The translations under genes were made by a program, and so were the position numbers. Source: Gammaproteobacteria bacterium (GTDB lineage Bacteria; Pseudomonadota; Gammaproteobacteria; Nitrosococcales; Methylophagaceae). Taken from it: DNA of 6,216 nucleotides. Below the pieces are notes generated by a model. It ran no database searches. It was not told where the DNA came from and was given only the letters and a program-made list of their open reading frames with translations. How positions within the stretch are numbered: the first letter of the stretch is position 1; the number at the start of each line of letters is the position of its first letter. The stretch lies in contig QNEY01000112.1 of the NCBI GenBank assembly GCA_003645385.1, positions 1-6,216 of the forward strand, read 5' to 3'. Positions 1-6,216 of this stretch are shown here, in pieces.

Positions 1-79
1 CACATAGAGCTGCCAATAAAAAACATATCTTTCCAATAATAGACGACGATCTTTGTAAAATACTTTTTCTTTTCTTCAT
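1..79 (-). CDS. Possible exported or membrane-anchored protein, 5' fragment (window edge)
   Basis: An ATG at 77-79 opens a frame that stays free of stops to the window edge, giving 26 residues. The N-terminus is strongly basic (MKKRKSILQR), followed by a polar stretch and then a hydrophobic run (IIGKICFLLAALC, residues 14-26). This is the layout of a Sec signal peptide or an N-terminal membrane anchor. The start lies 26 bp after the malic enzyme stop on the same strand, a spacing compatible with a downstream gene. Against it, no clear Shine-Dalgarno sequence precedes the ATG (the upstream bases are AT-rich), and 26 codons is too short to exclude a chance frame. The mature protein is outside the window, so no function can be given. 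Another possibility is that the true start lies elsewhere. Confidence 0.4.
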   Translation of the reverse strand, partial: MKKRKSILQRSSSIIGKICFLLAALC

Positions 80-105
80 TATATTTTTAACTATTCAGCA
101 TTTAG

Positions 106-1806
106 CTAGACACTCATCCGTTTATATTCCCGATATTCCGGTAACCAGAAATGCTGTTCTATCGCGTCCATTAATTGCTGGTCGGAAGTTTCATCTGCAA
201 ATCCTTGCTGCTGGGCAAGTTTTGCAACTTCAAAAGCAATTTTCTTACTCAACTTAGCAATTTCAGTTAATGGTGGCAATAATGAACCTTCACCTGTTGT
301 TGCTAAAGGTGAGGCTTGTGCCAATACTTCACTGGCAACCATCATCATTTCATCACTAATACGTGTTATTTTTCCCGCCATTACAGCCAAACCAAATCCA
401 GGAAAAATATAGCTGTTATTGCATTGAGGAATGATATAAGAATTACCCTTATATTCAACCGGTTCAAATGGGCTGCCTGTTGCAATAATGGCTTGGCCAT
501 CTGTCCATTCAATAAGCTGCTGTGGTGTTGCTTCAATTTTCCGTGATGGATTACTTAATGGGAGGATAATGGGTTGTGAACAGCCTTGAACCATTGTTTT
601 GATAACTGATTCTGTAAACAGGCCTGGCTGGCCTGAAACCCCGATTAATATAGTCGGTTTTGCAAATTGCAGAACATCTATCAAAGGTGCATATTGCTCG
701 GTATATTGCCAATCAGTGAGATTCGACTGTTTTTGTGCCAACTCTTTTTGAAAGTCCAATAGGCTTGGTGAATCTTCAGTCAATAATCCATAGCGACCCA
801 CCATATAAATCTGGCTTCTAGCTTGTTGCTCAGAAAGCCCTTCTTTACACATTTGGTCAACAATCTGTTCTGCAATACCACAACCGGCAGCACCAGCCCC
901 AACAAAGACCACTTTTTGCTGTGAAAGTTGGGTGTCGTTCACCTTACAGGCTGCCAATAAAGTACCGACAGTAACTGAGGCTGTACCTTGAATATCATCA
1001 TTAAAACAGCAAAGTTGATCACGATAGCGTGTTAATAAAGGTAAGGCTTTTGTTTGTTCAAAATCTTCAAACTGTAACAGCACCTCAGGCCAACGTTTTT
1101 TGATTGCTGTAACAAATAAGTCTAAAAACTCATCATATTCCTGTTGTTCAATCCGTTTATGATGCCAGCCCATATAAAGCGGATCTTCTAATAGCTGATG
1201 GTTATTGGTTCCTACATCAAGCATTATTGGCAAGGTATAGGCAGGGCTAACACCGGCACAAGCAGTATATAAGGACAGTTTCCCGATAGGGATCCCCATA
1301 CCACCTATTCCTTGATCACCCAAACCAAGAATACGACTACCATCTGTAACCACTATCACTTTTATATTGTTCTTCGTGACATTGGCTAACATTTCGTCAA
1401 TATGATGCCGATCAGGATAAGCAATAAATAAGCCTCGAGTACGACGATAAATTTCTGAAAACCGCTCACAGGCCTCACCCACAACCGGGGTATAGATAAT
1501 GGGCATCATTTCTTCGAGATGTTCCTCAACCAAACGATAAAATAATGTCTCGTTACTATCTTGAGTGGCACGTAAATAGATATGCTTATTTATAGGTTCA
1601 TCAAAACTCGAGTATTGAATATAGGCACGCTCAACTTGTTGTTCCAGTGTTTCGTGCCTACGTGGAAGCAAACCTGTCAAATTAAATGCTTGTCGTTCTT
1701 CATCACTAAAGGCACAACCTTTATTAAGTAATGACATGCTTAATAAAGTTGATCCAGAGAATGCGATTGAAACGGGCTTTTTTGTGTTGTCAGTATTTGT
1801 AGTCAT
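106..1806 (-). CDS. maeA: NAD-dependent malic enzyme (malate dehydrogenase, oxaloacetate-decarboxylating)
   Basis: This cytoplasmic enzyme oxidatively decarboxylates L-malate to pyruvate and CO2 with reduction of NAD, linking the TCA cycle to pyruvate. From the ATG at 1806 the protein is 566 residues, almost exactly the length of E. coli MaeA/SfcA (565) and collinear with it. The N-terminal malic domain carries IYTP with the catalytic Tyr105, the TDG...GLGDQGIGGMGIPIGK block (about 154-176) ending in catalytic Lys176, and the metal ligands in QFEDF (Glu248, Asp249) and FNDDIQGT (Asp270/271). The NAD-binding domain follows with GAGAAGCGIA (303-312), IGVSGQPGLFTE, PLSNP (Asn419) and QCNNS. An in-frame TTG at 1830 and ATG at 1821 would add 8 or 5 residues. 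I chose 1806 because the distance to the conserved LLNKG motif then matches E. coli; no candidate has a convincing ribosome binding site. Residue 337 is Gly where E. coli has Asp (see findings), so cofactor preference is inferred rather than shown. Confidence 0.96.
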   Translation of the reverse strand: MTTNTDNTKKPVSIAFSGSTLLSMSLLNKGCAFSDEERQAFNLTGLLPRRHETLEQQVERAYIQYSSFDEPINKHIYLRATQDSNETLFYRLVEEHLEEMMPIIYTPVVGEACERFSEIYRRTRGLFIAYPDRHHIDEMLANVTKNNIKVIVVTDGSRILGLGDQGIGGMGIPIGKLSLYTACAGVSPAYTLPIMLDVGTNNHQLLEDPLYMGWHHKRIEQQEYDEFLDLFVTAIKKRWPEVLLQFEDFEQTKALPLLTRYRDQLCCFNDDIQGTASVTVGTLLAACKVNDTQLSQQKVVFVGAGAAGCGIAEQIVDQMCKEGLSEQQARSQIYMVGRYGLLTEDSPSLLDFQKELAQKQSNLTDWQYTEQYAPLIDVLQFAKPTILIGVSGQPGLFTESVIKTMVQGCSQPIILPLSNPSRKIEATPQQLIEWTDGQAIIATGSPFEPVEYKGNSYIIPQCNNSYIFPGFGLAVMAGKITRISDEMMMVASEVLAQASPLATTGEGSLLPPLTEIAKLSKKIAFEVAKLAQQQGFADETSDQQLMDAIEQHFWLPEYREYKRMSV

Positions 1807-1909
1807 GATTAATCGTAGCATCTTGAACAATACTTTCGCTATGGCTTACCGTACAACAAGATTAACTAATCCAAGAATAAAGGGATGTCTGATAAATTAA
1901 GGCCTAGCG
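1807..1909 (-). other. sufT-maeA intergenic gap, no clear signal
   Basis: About 100 bp separate the sufT stop from the preferred maeA start. I looked for a GC-rich hairpin with a following T-run and found none, so there is no visible intrinsic terminator for the suf operon. There is an AT-rich near-palindrome at 1861-1870, but no convincing pair of -35 and -10 boxes at the right spacing. Whether maeA has its own promoter here or is reached by read-through from suf cannot be decided from the sequence. Confidence 0.5.
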
Positions 1910-2245
1910 TTAAAACATTCCCAACTGAAGTTGCGCAGCTTCGTCCATCATATCTTTGGTCCAAGGTGGTTCCCAGACCAGTTCAACATGCACTTTGTTA
2001 ACACCAGAAACTGTTCCAACTTTGGACTCAATGTCACCAGGAAATGATTGAGCAACTGGACAGCCAGGTGCGGTTAAGGTCATATTAATATCAACTTTTC
2101 CTTCATCACTGACTTCAATATCATAAATTAATCCCAATTCATAAATATTGACTGGAATTTCAGGATCGTAGATCGTTTTAAGCATCACAACAACTTCTTC
2201 TTTGAGTTCTTCGGGGTCTAGTTTGTGTAAACTTTCATTCATCAT
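1910..2245 (-). CDS. sufT: SUF-associated Fe-S maturation protein SufT (MIP18/DUF59 family)
   Basis: This small cytoplasmic protein of 110-111 residues is the accessory factor found at the end of many suf operons; family members help mature Fe-S proteins, though their exact chemistry is not settled. The sequence shows the hallmarks of the MIP18/DUF59 fold: IYDPEIPVNIYELGLIY (about 25-41, with conserved Asp27), MTLTAPGCP (55-63, with conserved Cys62) and a C-terminal VELVWEPPW (88-95). The short form, lacking the long N-terminal extension of some SufT proteins, matches the SUF-operon subtype. Related proteins act in phenylacetate oxidation (PaaD) or apoprotein loading, but the position 6 bp after sufU supports SufT. 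Two ATG codons are adjacent (2243-2245 and 2240-2242). The second is better spaced from the ribosome binding site at 2248-2253, so translation may begin at 2242. Confidence 0.92.
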   Translation of the reverse strand: MMNESLHKLDPEELKEEVVVMLKTIYDPEIPVNIYELGLIYDIEVSDEGKVDINMTLTAPGCPVAQSFPGDIESKVGTVSGVNKVHVELVWEPPWTKDMMDEAAQLQLGMF

Positions 2246-2247
2246 CG

Positions 2248-2253
2248 TCCCCT
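2248..2253 (-). promoter_or_regulatory. sufT ribosome binding site overlapping the sufU stop
   Basis: The minus strand reads AGGGGA here, overlapping the sufU TAG stop (2252-2254). It lies 2 nt from the first sufT ATG and 5 nt from the second, so it favours the second ATG. The overlap means that ribosomes ending sufU are positioned over the sufT initiation region, which suggests coupled translation. Confidence 0.7.
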
Positions 2254-2704
2254 ACTCTGTTGTCACAGAAATATCGTGGTCACTATCTAAAGCAGCATGC
2301 ATGGTATGCCAAGACAAAGTTGCACATTTAACTCGTGCTGGAAATTCTTTAACTCCGCTCAACACTTCTAATTTCCCCAACGCAGATTGCTCAATATCTT
2401 CACCAGTCATTTGTTTATGAACCGATTCATACAATGTCTCAGCCTCTGTCAAGGTTTTACCTTTAAGCGCTTCTGTCATTAATGAGGCTGAAGCAACAGA
2501 AATTGCACAGCCACTGCCCTGAAAACTGACGTCTTCTATCACATCGCCATCTAATTTAACGAATACAACTAAAGCATCACCACATAAAGGGTTATTACCA
2601 TGTGCCAAGTGATTAGCATTACCCATTTCACGAAAATTACGCGGTTTTTTATTGTGATCCATGATCACTTGTTGATAGAGATCTCTTAGATCGGCTGAAC
2701 TCAT
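2252..2704 (-). CDS. sufU: SufU, zinc-dependent sulfurtransferase/NifU-like SUF protein
   Basis: SufU accepts the persulfide from SufS and passes sulfur to the SufBCD scaffold, replacing SufE. The 150-residue protein has the U-type cysteines in NPLCGD (Cys41, with Asp43 beside it), GSGCAIS (Cys66) and RVKCATLSW (Cys127). Cys41, Asp43, Cys66 and Cys127 correspond to the zinc ligands of Bacillus SufU. The spacing between the second and third cysteine is 61 residues, as in SufU, and longer than the roughly 43 residues of E. coli IscU; this insertion separates SufU from housekeeping IscU. The N-terminal LYQQVIMDHNKKPRN is also typical of the family. Its ATG overlaps the sufS stop by 4 bp (ATGA), and an AGGAG lies 8 nt upstream (2713-2717) inside sufS, so the start is well supported. 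Confidence 0.95.
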   Translation of the reverse strand: MSSADLRDLYQQVIMDHNKKPRNFREMGNANHLAHGNNPLCGDALVVFVKLDGDVIEDVSFQGSGCAISVASASLMTEALKGKTLTEAETLYESVHKQMTGEDIEQSALGKLEVLSGVKEFPARVKCATLSWHTMHAALDSDHDISVTTE

Positions 2705-3924
2705 GCAAAAAGCTCCTGTACTTTTTTAATACCTGCAACCAAATCATCAATCTCATCCATCGTGTTATAAAATGCAAATGAGGCTCGTGCTGTGGCAGGT
2801 ATTCCATAGAACTGCATCACGGGCTGAGCACAATGATGACCGGTGCGGATTGCCACACCTTGTTGGTCGAAGATTGTGCCCACATCATGAGGGTGAACAC
2901 CTTCGATCATAAATGACAACACACTGGCTTTTTCTTTTGCTGTCCCAATGATTCTGACACCCTCTATTGCACTGACTTTTTCAGTAGCAGTGATTAATAA
3001 ATCATGTTCATGCTGGGCAAGGTTAGCAATACCTAAGTTTTGCATATAATCAATCGCCGCACCCATACCAATTGCACCAGAAATGTTCGGTGTACCAGCT
3101 TCAAATTTGTAAGGTAATTCATTGTATTGGGTATGTTCAAAGCTCACCGACAAGATCATGTCACCACCACCCTGCCAAGGCGGCATTTCTTCTAATAATT
3201 CTTGTTTGCCAAATAAGGCGCCAATACCTGTTGGTGCAAACATTTTATGACCTGAAAACACATAAAAATCACAATCTAGATCTTGTACATCAACAACCAT
3301 GTGAGGCACGGCTTGTGCACCATCAACCAAAACTGGAATATTCTTAGCATGTGCTTTAACAATCATCTCTTTAACAGGATTAATTGTGCCTAAGGCATTC
3401 GACACATGACCAATCGCCATAATTTTAGTTTTTGTTGTTAACAAATCATCAAAATTGGATAAATCTAACTCACCTACTTTTGTCATTGGAATGACTTTCA
3501 GCTGGGCACCAGTTTGTTCACACAACATTTGCCACGGAACAATATTAGCGTGATGTTCCATATGACTGATCAGAATTTCATCGCCGGCTTGGATTTGTGG
3601 TCTAACAAAGCTTTGTGCCACCAGATTGATAGCTTCGGTAGCGCCACGCACAAAGATGATTTCTTTATCCGACCTTACATTAACAAAACCACGTACTTTT
3701 TCACGTGCACCTTCATAGGCATCCGTTGCACGTTGACTTAAGCGATGTACTCCCCGATGGACATTAGCATTATCTTTACGATAATAATTAGCGACTGCAT
3801 CAATCACCTGTATTGGTTTTTGGCTAGTAGCAGCATTATCAAGATAGACCAAGGGATACCCATTCACCTGTTGGTCAAGAATTGGAAAGTCTGTCCTGAT
3901 GGTGTGTAGATCTAATTTACTCAT
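2701..3924 (-). CDS. sufS: SufS cysteine desulfurase (group II, PLP-dependent)
   Basis: SufS converts L-cysteine to L-alanine and leaves a persulfide on its active cysteine, the sulfur source for cluster assembly. The 407-residue protein is one residue longer than E. coli SufS and shows the expected aminotransferase-class-V landmarks: YLDNAATSQKP near the N-terminus, ISHMEHHANIVPW with the cofactor-stacking His124, VDGAQAVPH with Asp201, SGHKMFAPTGIG with the PLP Schiff-base Lys227, FEAGTPN, RTGHHCAQP with the catalytic Cys365, and ARASFAFYN with Arg380. The RxGHHCAQ setting of the active cysteine and the absence of a long mobile loop mark the SufS rather than the IscS/NifS group. It starts 2 bp after the sufD stop with only a weak GTGGTGG-like ribosome binding site, and overlaps sufU by 4 bp. 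No key residue is missing. Confidence 0.98.
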   Translation of the reverse strand: MSKLDLHTIRTDFPILDQQVNGYPLVYLDNAATSQKPIQVIDAVANYYRKDNANVHRGVHRLSQRATDAYEGAREKVRGFVNVRSDKEIIFVRGATEAINLVAQSFVRPQIQAGDEILISHMEHHANIVPWQMLCEQTGAQLKVIPMTKVGELDLSNFDDLLTTKTKIMAIGHVSNALGTINPVKEMIVKAHAKNIPVLVDGAQAVPHMVVDVQDLDCDFYVFSGHKMFAPTGIGALFGKQELLEEMPPWQGGGDMILSVSFEHTQYNELPYKFEAGTPNISGAIGMGAAIDYMQNLGIANLAQHEHDLLITATEKVSAIEGVRIIGTAKEKASVLSFMIEGVHPHDVGTIFDQQGVAIRTGHHCAQPVMQFYGIPATARASFAFYNTMDEIDDLVAGIKKVQELFA

Positions 3925-3926
3925 GG

Positions 3927-5231
3927 TTATTTACCACCACGAGGCAAACGCTGTTCAATAACTACAGATAAGGCCTGACGTATATCTTCATATGGAATTC
4001 GTTCTAAAACATCAACCGCAAATGCATAAGTCAGTAAACTACGGGCAGTGACTTCATCCAAGCCTCGAGCTCTTAGAAAAAACAGCTGATTTTCATTAAT
4101 TTGTCCTACTGTGCTGCCATGACCACACTTCACATCATCAGCATAAATTTCCATTTCAGGTTTGCTATCAATCTCACAACCACGAGATAGCAACAGATTG
4201 TGATTTTGTTGATTGGCATCCGTCTTTTGGGCATCTTTATGGACTATGACCTTGCCATTAAACACAGCATGGCTATTATCCTCTAATACACCTTTATACA
4301 ACTCTTCACTCGTTGTATTCGGTACGCCATGATCAATCCGTGTGTGGTTATCAATATGCTGGTCATTATTAACCAAATACAAACCATCCATTACCACATG
4401 AGCTTGCTCGCCTAATAACTGGGAATGCACATCATTTCGAGCCAGTTTGGCACCCAAAGAAATATTATTGGTCTTCCACTGACTATTTGCTGCTTGTTTA
4501 GCCGCTAACGTCGCAATATGGAATGCATTTTTTGATTCTTGTTGCAATTTGTAATGATTCAATTCGGCTTTTTCTGCCAACACAACTTCGGTCACCACAT
4601 TAGTAAAATAATTGTCATCACTTAAACCGACATAATGTTCAATGATTGTTGCCTTACTATTACGTTCAAGTGTAATAACATTGCGAAGATGTGTGGCTAG
4701 GCCTTCAGTATTACCACTATTAATGACCAACAATTCAATTGGTTTCTCAATATGAACATCTGTTGCCACTGTGACTACAACACCTTCATTCATTAACATG
4801 GTATTGAGTGCCGTCAGCCCTGCTTTTGCAAGATCAACTTGTTTACCCAACACATGCTCAACATTAGTTAATGATGTTGATAGTGAAGTAATACTTAATC
4901 CGGCGGGCAAGGCATCCACTGATGATAATCCTTGTGAAAACTCACCATCAACAATCACTAGCCGATAAGCATCCACTAATAATGCAATTTGATCACATTG
5001 CTGTGCATCCAAACTAAACTTGTCAGCATCATGGGTAAATGATTGCTGTGCAAGTGACCATAAACTGGTGTATTTCCAATCTTCTACTTTTTTAGCTGGC
5101 AAACCATCAATATTAAATTGAGATGTCGCTTGCTGACGTAAAGCATTCAACCACGGAAATTCATTACCCACTAATGGCAAACTGTCCGCAACACTGGCAA
5201 AAGGTGTCGCCAGTTCTGTTAGTTGCTTCAT
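3927..5231 (-). CDS. sufD: SufD, Fe-S cluster assembly scaffold subunit
   Basis: SufD pairs with SufB and a SufC dimer to form the SufBC2D scaffold, where it is needed for iron acquisition and cluster build-up. The 434-residue protein is slightly longer than E. coli SufD (about 423). It has the N-terminal helical region ending in LPAKKVEDWKYTSL (44-57), a long beta-rich core typical of the SufB/SufD beta-helix (about 150-370), and the family block SKPEMEIYADDVKCGHGSTVG (356-376). Cys369 and His371 lie in this block; His371 matches the SufD histidine shown in E. coli to matter for cluster formation. The C-terminal helical part, with FFLRARGLDEVTARSLL, is the region that binds SufC. The ATG overlaps the sufC stop by 4 bp (ATGA), with GGAAGG 9 nt upstream (5241-5246), which fixes the start. 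Shared features with SufB are expected; the sufB fragment upstream makes SufD the clear call. Confidence 0.96.
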   Translation of the reverse strand: MKQLTELATPFASVADSLPLVGNEFPWLNALRQQATSQFNIDGLPAKKVEDWKYTSLWSLAQQSFTHDADKFSLDAQQCDQIALLVDAYRLVIVDGEFSQGLSSVDALPAGLSITSLSTSLTNVEHVLGKQVDLAKAGLTALNTMLMNEGVVVTVATDVHIEKPIELLVINSGNTEGLATHLRNVITLERNSKATIIEHYVGLSDDNYFTNVVTEVVLAEKAELNHYKLQQESKNAFHIATLAAKQAANSQWKTNNISLGAKLARNDVHSQLLGEQAHVVMDGLYLVNNDQHIDNHTRIDHGVPNTTSEELYKGVLEDNSHAVFNGKVIVHKDAQKTDANQQNHNLLLSRGCEIDSKPEMEIYADDVKCGHGSTVGQINENQLFFLRARGLDEVTARSLLTYAFAVDVLERIPYEDIRQALSVVIEQRLPRGGK

Positions 5232-5989
5232 GCTGGCAGACCTTCCGTTTCAGTATTCACCCAACTGTAGCCTGTTTTTTCAAGTTCTTTTGCCAGTTCT
5301 TTATCACCAGATTTCACGATACGACCTTTAGAAAGAACATGGACAAAATCAGGGACAACATAATCAAGTAGTCGTTGATAATGCGTGATCATCACTATTG
5401 AACGATCTGGTGATCGTAATGCATTTATACCATCTGAAACTGTTTTTAATGCATCAATATCTAAGCCTGAGTCAGTCTCGTCTAAAATAGCAAGTGATGG
5501 CTCAAGTAATGCCATTTGCAAGATTTCGTTACGTTTCTTTTCACCACCTGAAAAACCCTCATTTACACCACGGTGTAAAAACTGTTCATCCATTTTGACC
5601 AGTTCTAACTTGCTACGCACCAAAGTCAAAAAGTCGATAGCATCCAGATCATCGAGCCCTTGATGCTTACGTACCGCATTCAAGGCAGCTTTGAGTAAGT
5701 AGATATTACTCACGCCAGGAATTTCTACTGGATATTGAAAAGCCAGAAACACGCCACGTTGAGCACGTTCTTCAATTGCCATGTTGAGTAAGTTGTCACC
5801 TTTATAAATGACTTCCCCTTGAGTTACTTCATAACCATCTCGACCTGCAATAACATTGGACAAGGTGCTCTTTCCCGAGCCATTAGGGCCCATAATTGCA
5901 TGCACTTCACCAGCATTTACCGTTAAGTTAATGCCACGTAAAATTTCTTTGCCACCAACGCTGGCATGTAAGCTTTTAATTTCTAACAT
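5228..5989 (-). CDS. sufC: SufC, Fe-S cluster assembly ATPase
   Basis: SufC is a cytoplasmic ABC-type ATPase that dimerises on SufB-SufD and drives the conformational change needed for cluster assembly; it is not a transporter subunit. The 253-residue protein shows Walker A GPNGSGKS (34-41), the Q-loop Gln85 in FLAFQYPVEIPGV, the SufC-type signature FSGGEKKRNEILQ (146-158), Walker B LAILDE with Glu171, the D-loop SGLDIDALK and the switch His203 in ITHYQR. FSGGEKKRNE and ETDSGLDIDAL are SufC hallmarks that distinguish it from transporter ATPases. The ATG at 5987-5989 follows an AAGAGA-like ribosome binding site about 7 nt upstream. The 132-bp gap to sufB is much wider than any other junction inside this operon and holds an inverted-repeat element. 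Confidence 0.98.
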   Translation of the reverse strand: MLEIKSLHASVGGKEILRGINLTVNAGEVHAIMGPNGSGKSTLSNVIAGRDGYEVTQGEVIYKGDNLLNMAIEERAQRGVFLAFQYPVEIPGVSNIYLLKAALNAVRKHQGLDDLDAIDFLTLVRSKLELVKMDEQFLHRGVNEGFSGGEKKRNEILQMALLEPSLAILDETDSGLDIDALKTVSDGINALRSPDRSIVMITHYQRLLDYVVPDFVHVLSKGRIVKSGDKELAKELEKTGYSWVNTETEGLPA

Positions 5990-6013
5990 GTTTTATCTCT
6001 TTATCAAATTTAG

Positions 6014-6098
6014 CTTGTCATCCTCACGTATGCGGGGATCAATAGGCTGTTCAAGTTTTCTACTGTCGTTGGATTCCCACTTTTGTGGGAATGACAAG
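6014..6098. repeat. 85-bp palindromic repeat element (MITE- or REP-like) between sufB and sufC
   Basis: Two 28-bp ends (6014-6041 and 6071-6098) are inverted copies of each other, matching at 20 of 28 positions and perfectly over the outer eight (CTTGTCAT/ATGACAAG). Each end is also a hairpin by itself. The right one is a perfect 8-bp stem, ATTCCCACTTTTGTGGGAAT (6073-6092); the left one (6020-6039) is the same stem with a G-T pair, one mismatch and one compensated pair. The ATTCCC-N8-GGGAAT layout is that of the Neisseria dRS3 repeat and of similar GTCATTCCC...GGGAATCC repeats scattered through many beta- and gammaproteobacterial genomes. There is no room for a protein, and I see no clear target-site duplication. 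It is not an intrinsic terminator, because no T-run follows the hairpins on either strand. Copy number in the genome is unknown. Confidence 0.8.
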
Positions 6099-6121
6099 AA
6101 AGCAGATAATTTAATTTAAAT

Positions 6122-6216
6122 CTAACCGACAGAACCTTCTAACGATAGGCCTAATAAATTTTGAGCTTCAACGGCAAATTCCATCGGTAATTGACGCATC
6201 ACTTCCTTACAAAAAC
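6122..6216 (-). CDS. sufB: SufB, Fe-S cluster assembly scaffold, C-terminal end only (window edge)
   Basis: The last 30 codons and the TAG stop (6122-6124) of a minus-strand gene lie here; the rest is beyond the window. The visible residues begin FCKEVMRQLPMEFAVEAQ and end LLGLSLEGSVG. This corresponds to the C-terminus of E. coli SufB, which has LPLEFAVEAQKLLAISLE followed by a terminal SVG. SufB is the scaffold subunit on which the nascent cluster is thought to form, together with SufC and SufD encoded just downstream. The catalytic cysteine and the SufB core are not visible, so integrity cannot be judged. The fragment is too short for the ORF list but is supported by sequence match and by its place directly before sufC. 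Confidence 0.93.
   Translation of the reverse strand, partial: FCKEVMRQLPMEFAVEAQNLLGLSLEGSVG

Noticed and set aside
316..546. Plus-strand open frame opposite maeA
   Set aside because: It lies wholly antisense to a well-conserved malic enzyme and has no recognisable motif; the same reasoning applies to the plus-strand frames opposite sufU, sufS, sufD and sufC.
1831..1909. A sigma70 promoter for maeA
   Set aside because: Several TTG-rich hexamers can be paired with weak -10 boxes, but none reaches a convincing match at 16-18 bp spacing.
1910..2245. Calling this gene paaD (phenylacetate pathway)
   Set aside because: PaaD shares the DUF59 fold, but no phenylacetate genes are near and the gene closes a suf operon.
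2252..2704. Calling this gene iscU
   Set aside because: The 61-residue spacing between the second and third cysteines, and the place directly after sufS, fit SufU. IscU has a shorter spacing and sits with iscS and hscBA.
6073..6092. Hairpin after sufB read as a transcription terminator
   Set aside because: The stem is perfect, but no T-run follows it in the direction of transcription, and it lies inside an operon whose downstream genes function with sufB.
5856..6119. Plus-strand open frame of 87 codons running from opposite sufC across the repeat element
   Set aside because: Most of it is antisense to sufC, and its tail (LDSHFCGNDK) is the translation of the palindromic repeat. No ribosome binding site or family resemblance supports a protein.
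6006..6121. Target-site duplication flanking the 85-bp element
   Set aside because: AT-rich stretches on both sides (AAATTTA at 6006-6012 and AATTTAAA near 6113-6120) look alike, but they do not abut the element ends symmetrically and could be chance.

Overview
This window is a compact stretch of bacterial chromosome with every recognisable gene on the minus strand. It is AT-rich by eye. The proteins look gammaproteobacterial: the malic enzyme is close to E. coli MaeA almost end to end, and the SufC, SufS and SufB parts also match enterobacterial proteins well. The presence of sufU and sufT instead of sufE argues against Enterobacteriaceae. An aquatic gammaproteobacterium of the Thiotrichales/Piscirickettsiaceae kind is a plausible guess, but the sequence does not prove a genus.

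In the direction of transcription (high to low coordinates) the layout is: the last 30 codons of sufB (6122-6216, cut by the window edge); a 132-bp gap holding an 85-bp inverted-repeat element (6014-6098); sufC (5228-5989); sufD (3927-5231); sufS (2701-3924); sufU (2252-2704); sufT (1910-2245); a gap of about 100 bp; an NAD-type malic enzyme, maeA (106-1806); and the first 26 codons of a possible exported protein (1-79, cut by the window edge). Plus-strand open frames in the window are shadows of these genes.

The six suf genes form one SUF iron-sulfur cluster assembly operon, sufBCDSUT. SufS takes sulfur from cysteine. SufU, a zinc-type sulfurtransferase here replacing SufE, accepts the persulfide. 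The SufB-SufC-SufD complex builds the cluster using SufC ATPase activity, and SufT is an accessory maturation factor. From sufC to sufT the genes overlap by 4 bp or lie 2-6 bp apart, so translational coupling is likely. The only loose junction is sufB-sufC, where the small repeat element sits. The malic enzyme is a separate metabolic gene; the sequence does not show whether it is read with the suf operon.

I see no previously undescribed system. The points most worth a second look are the palindromic element inside the operon, an Asp-to-Gly change in the cofactor-binding region of the malic enzyme, and the SufU/SufT composition of this Gram-negative SUF operon.
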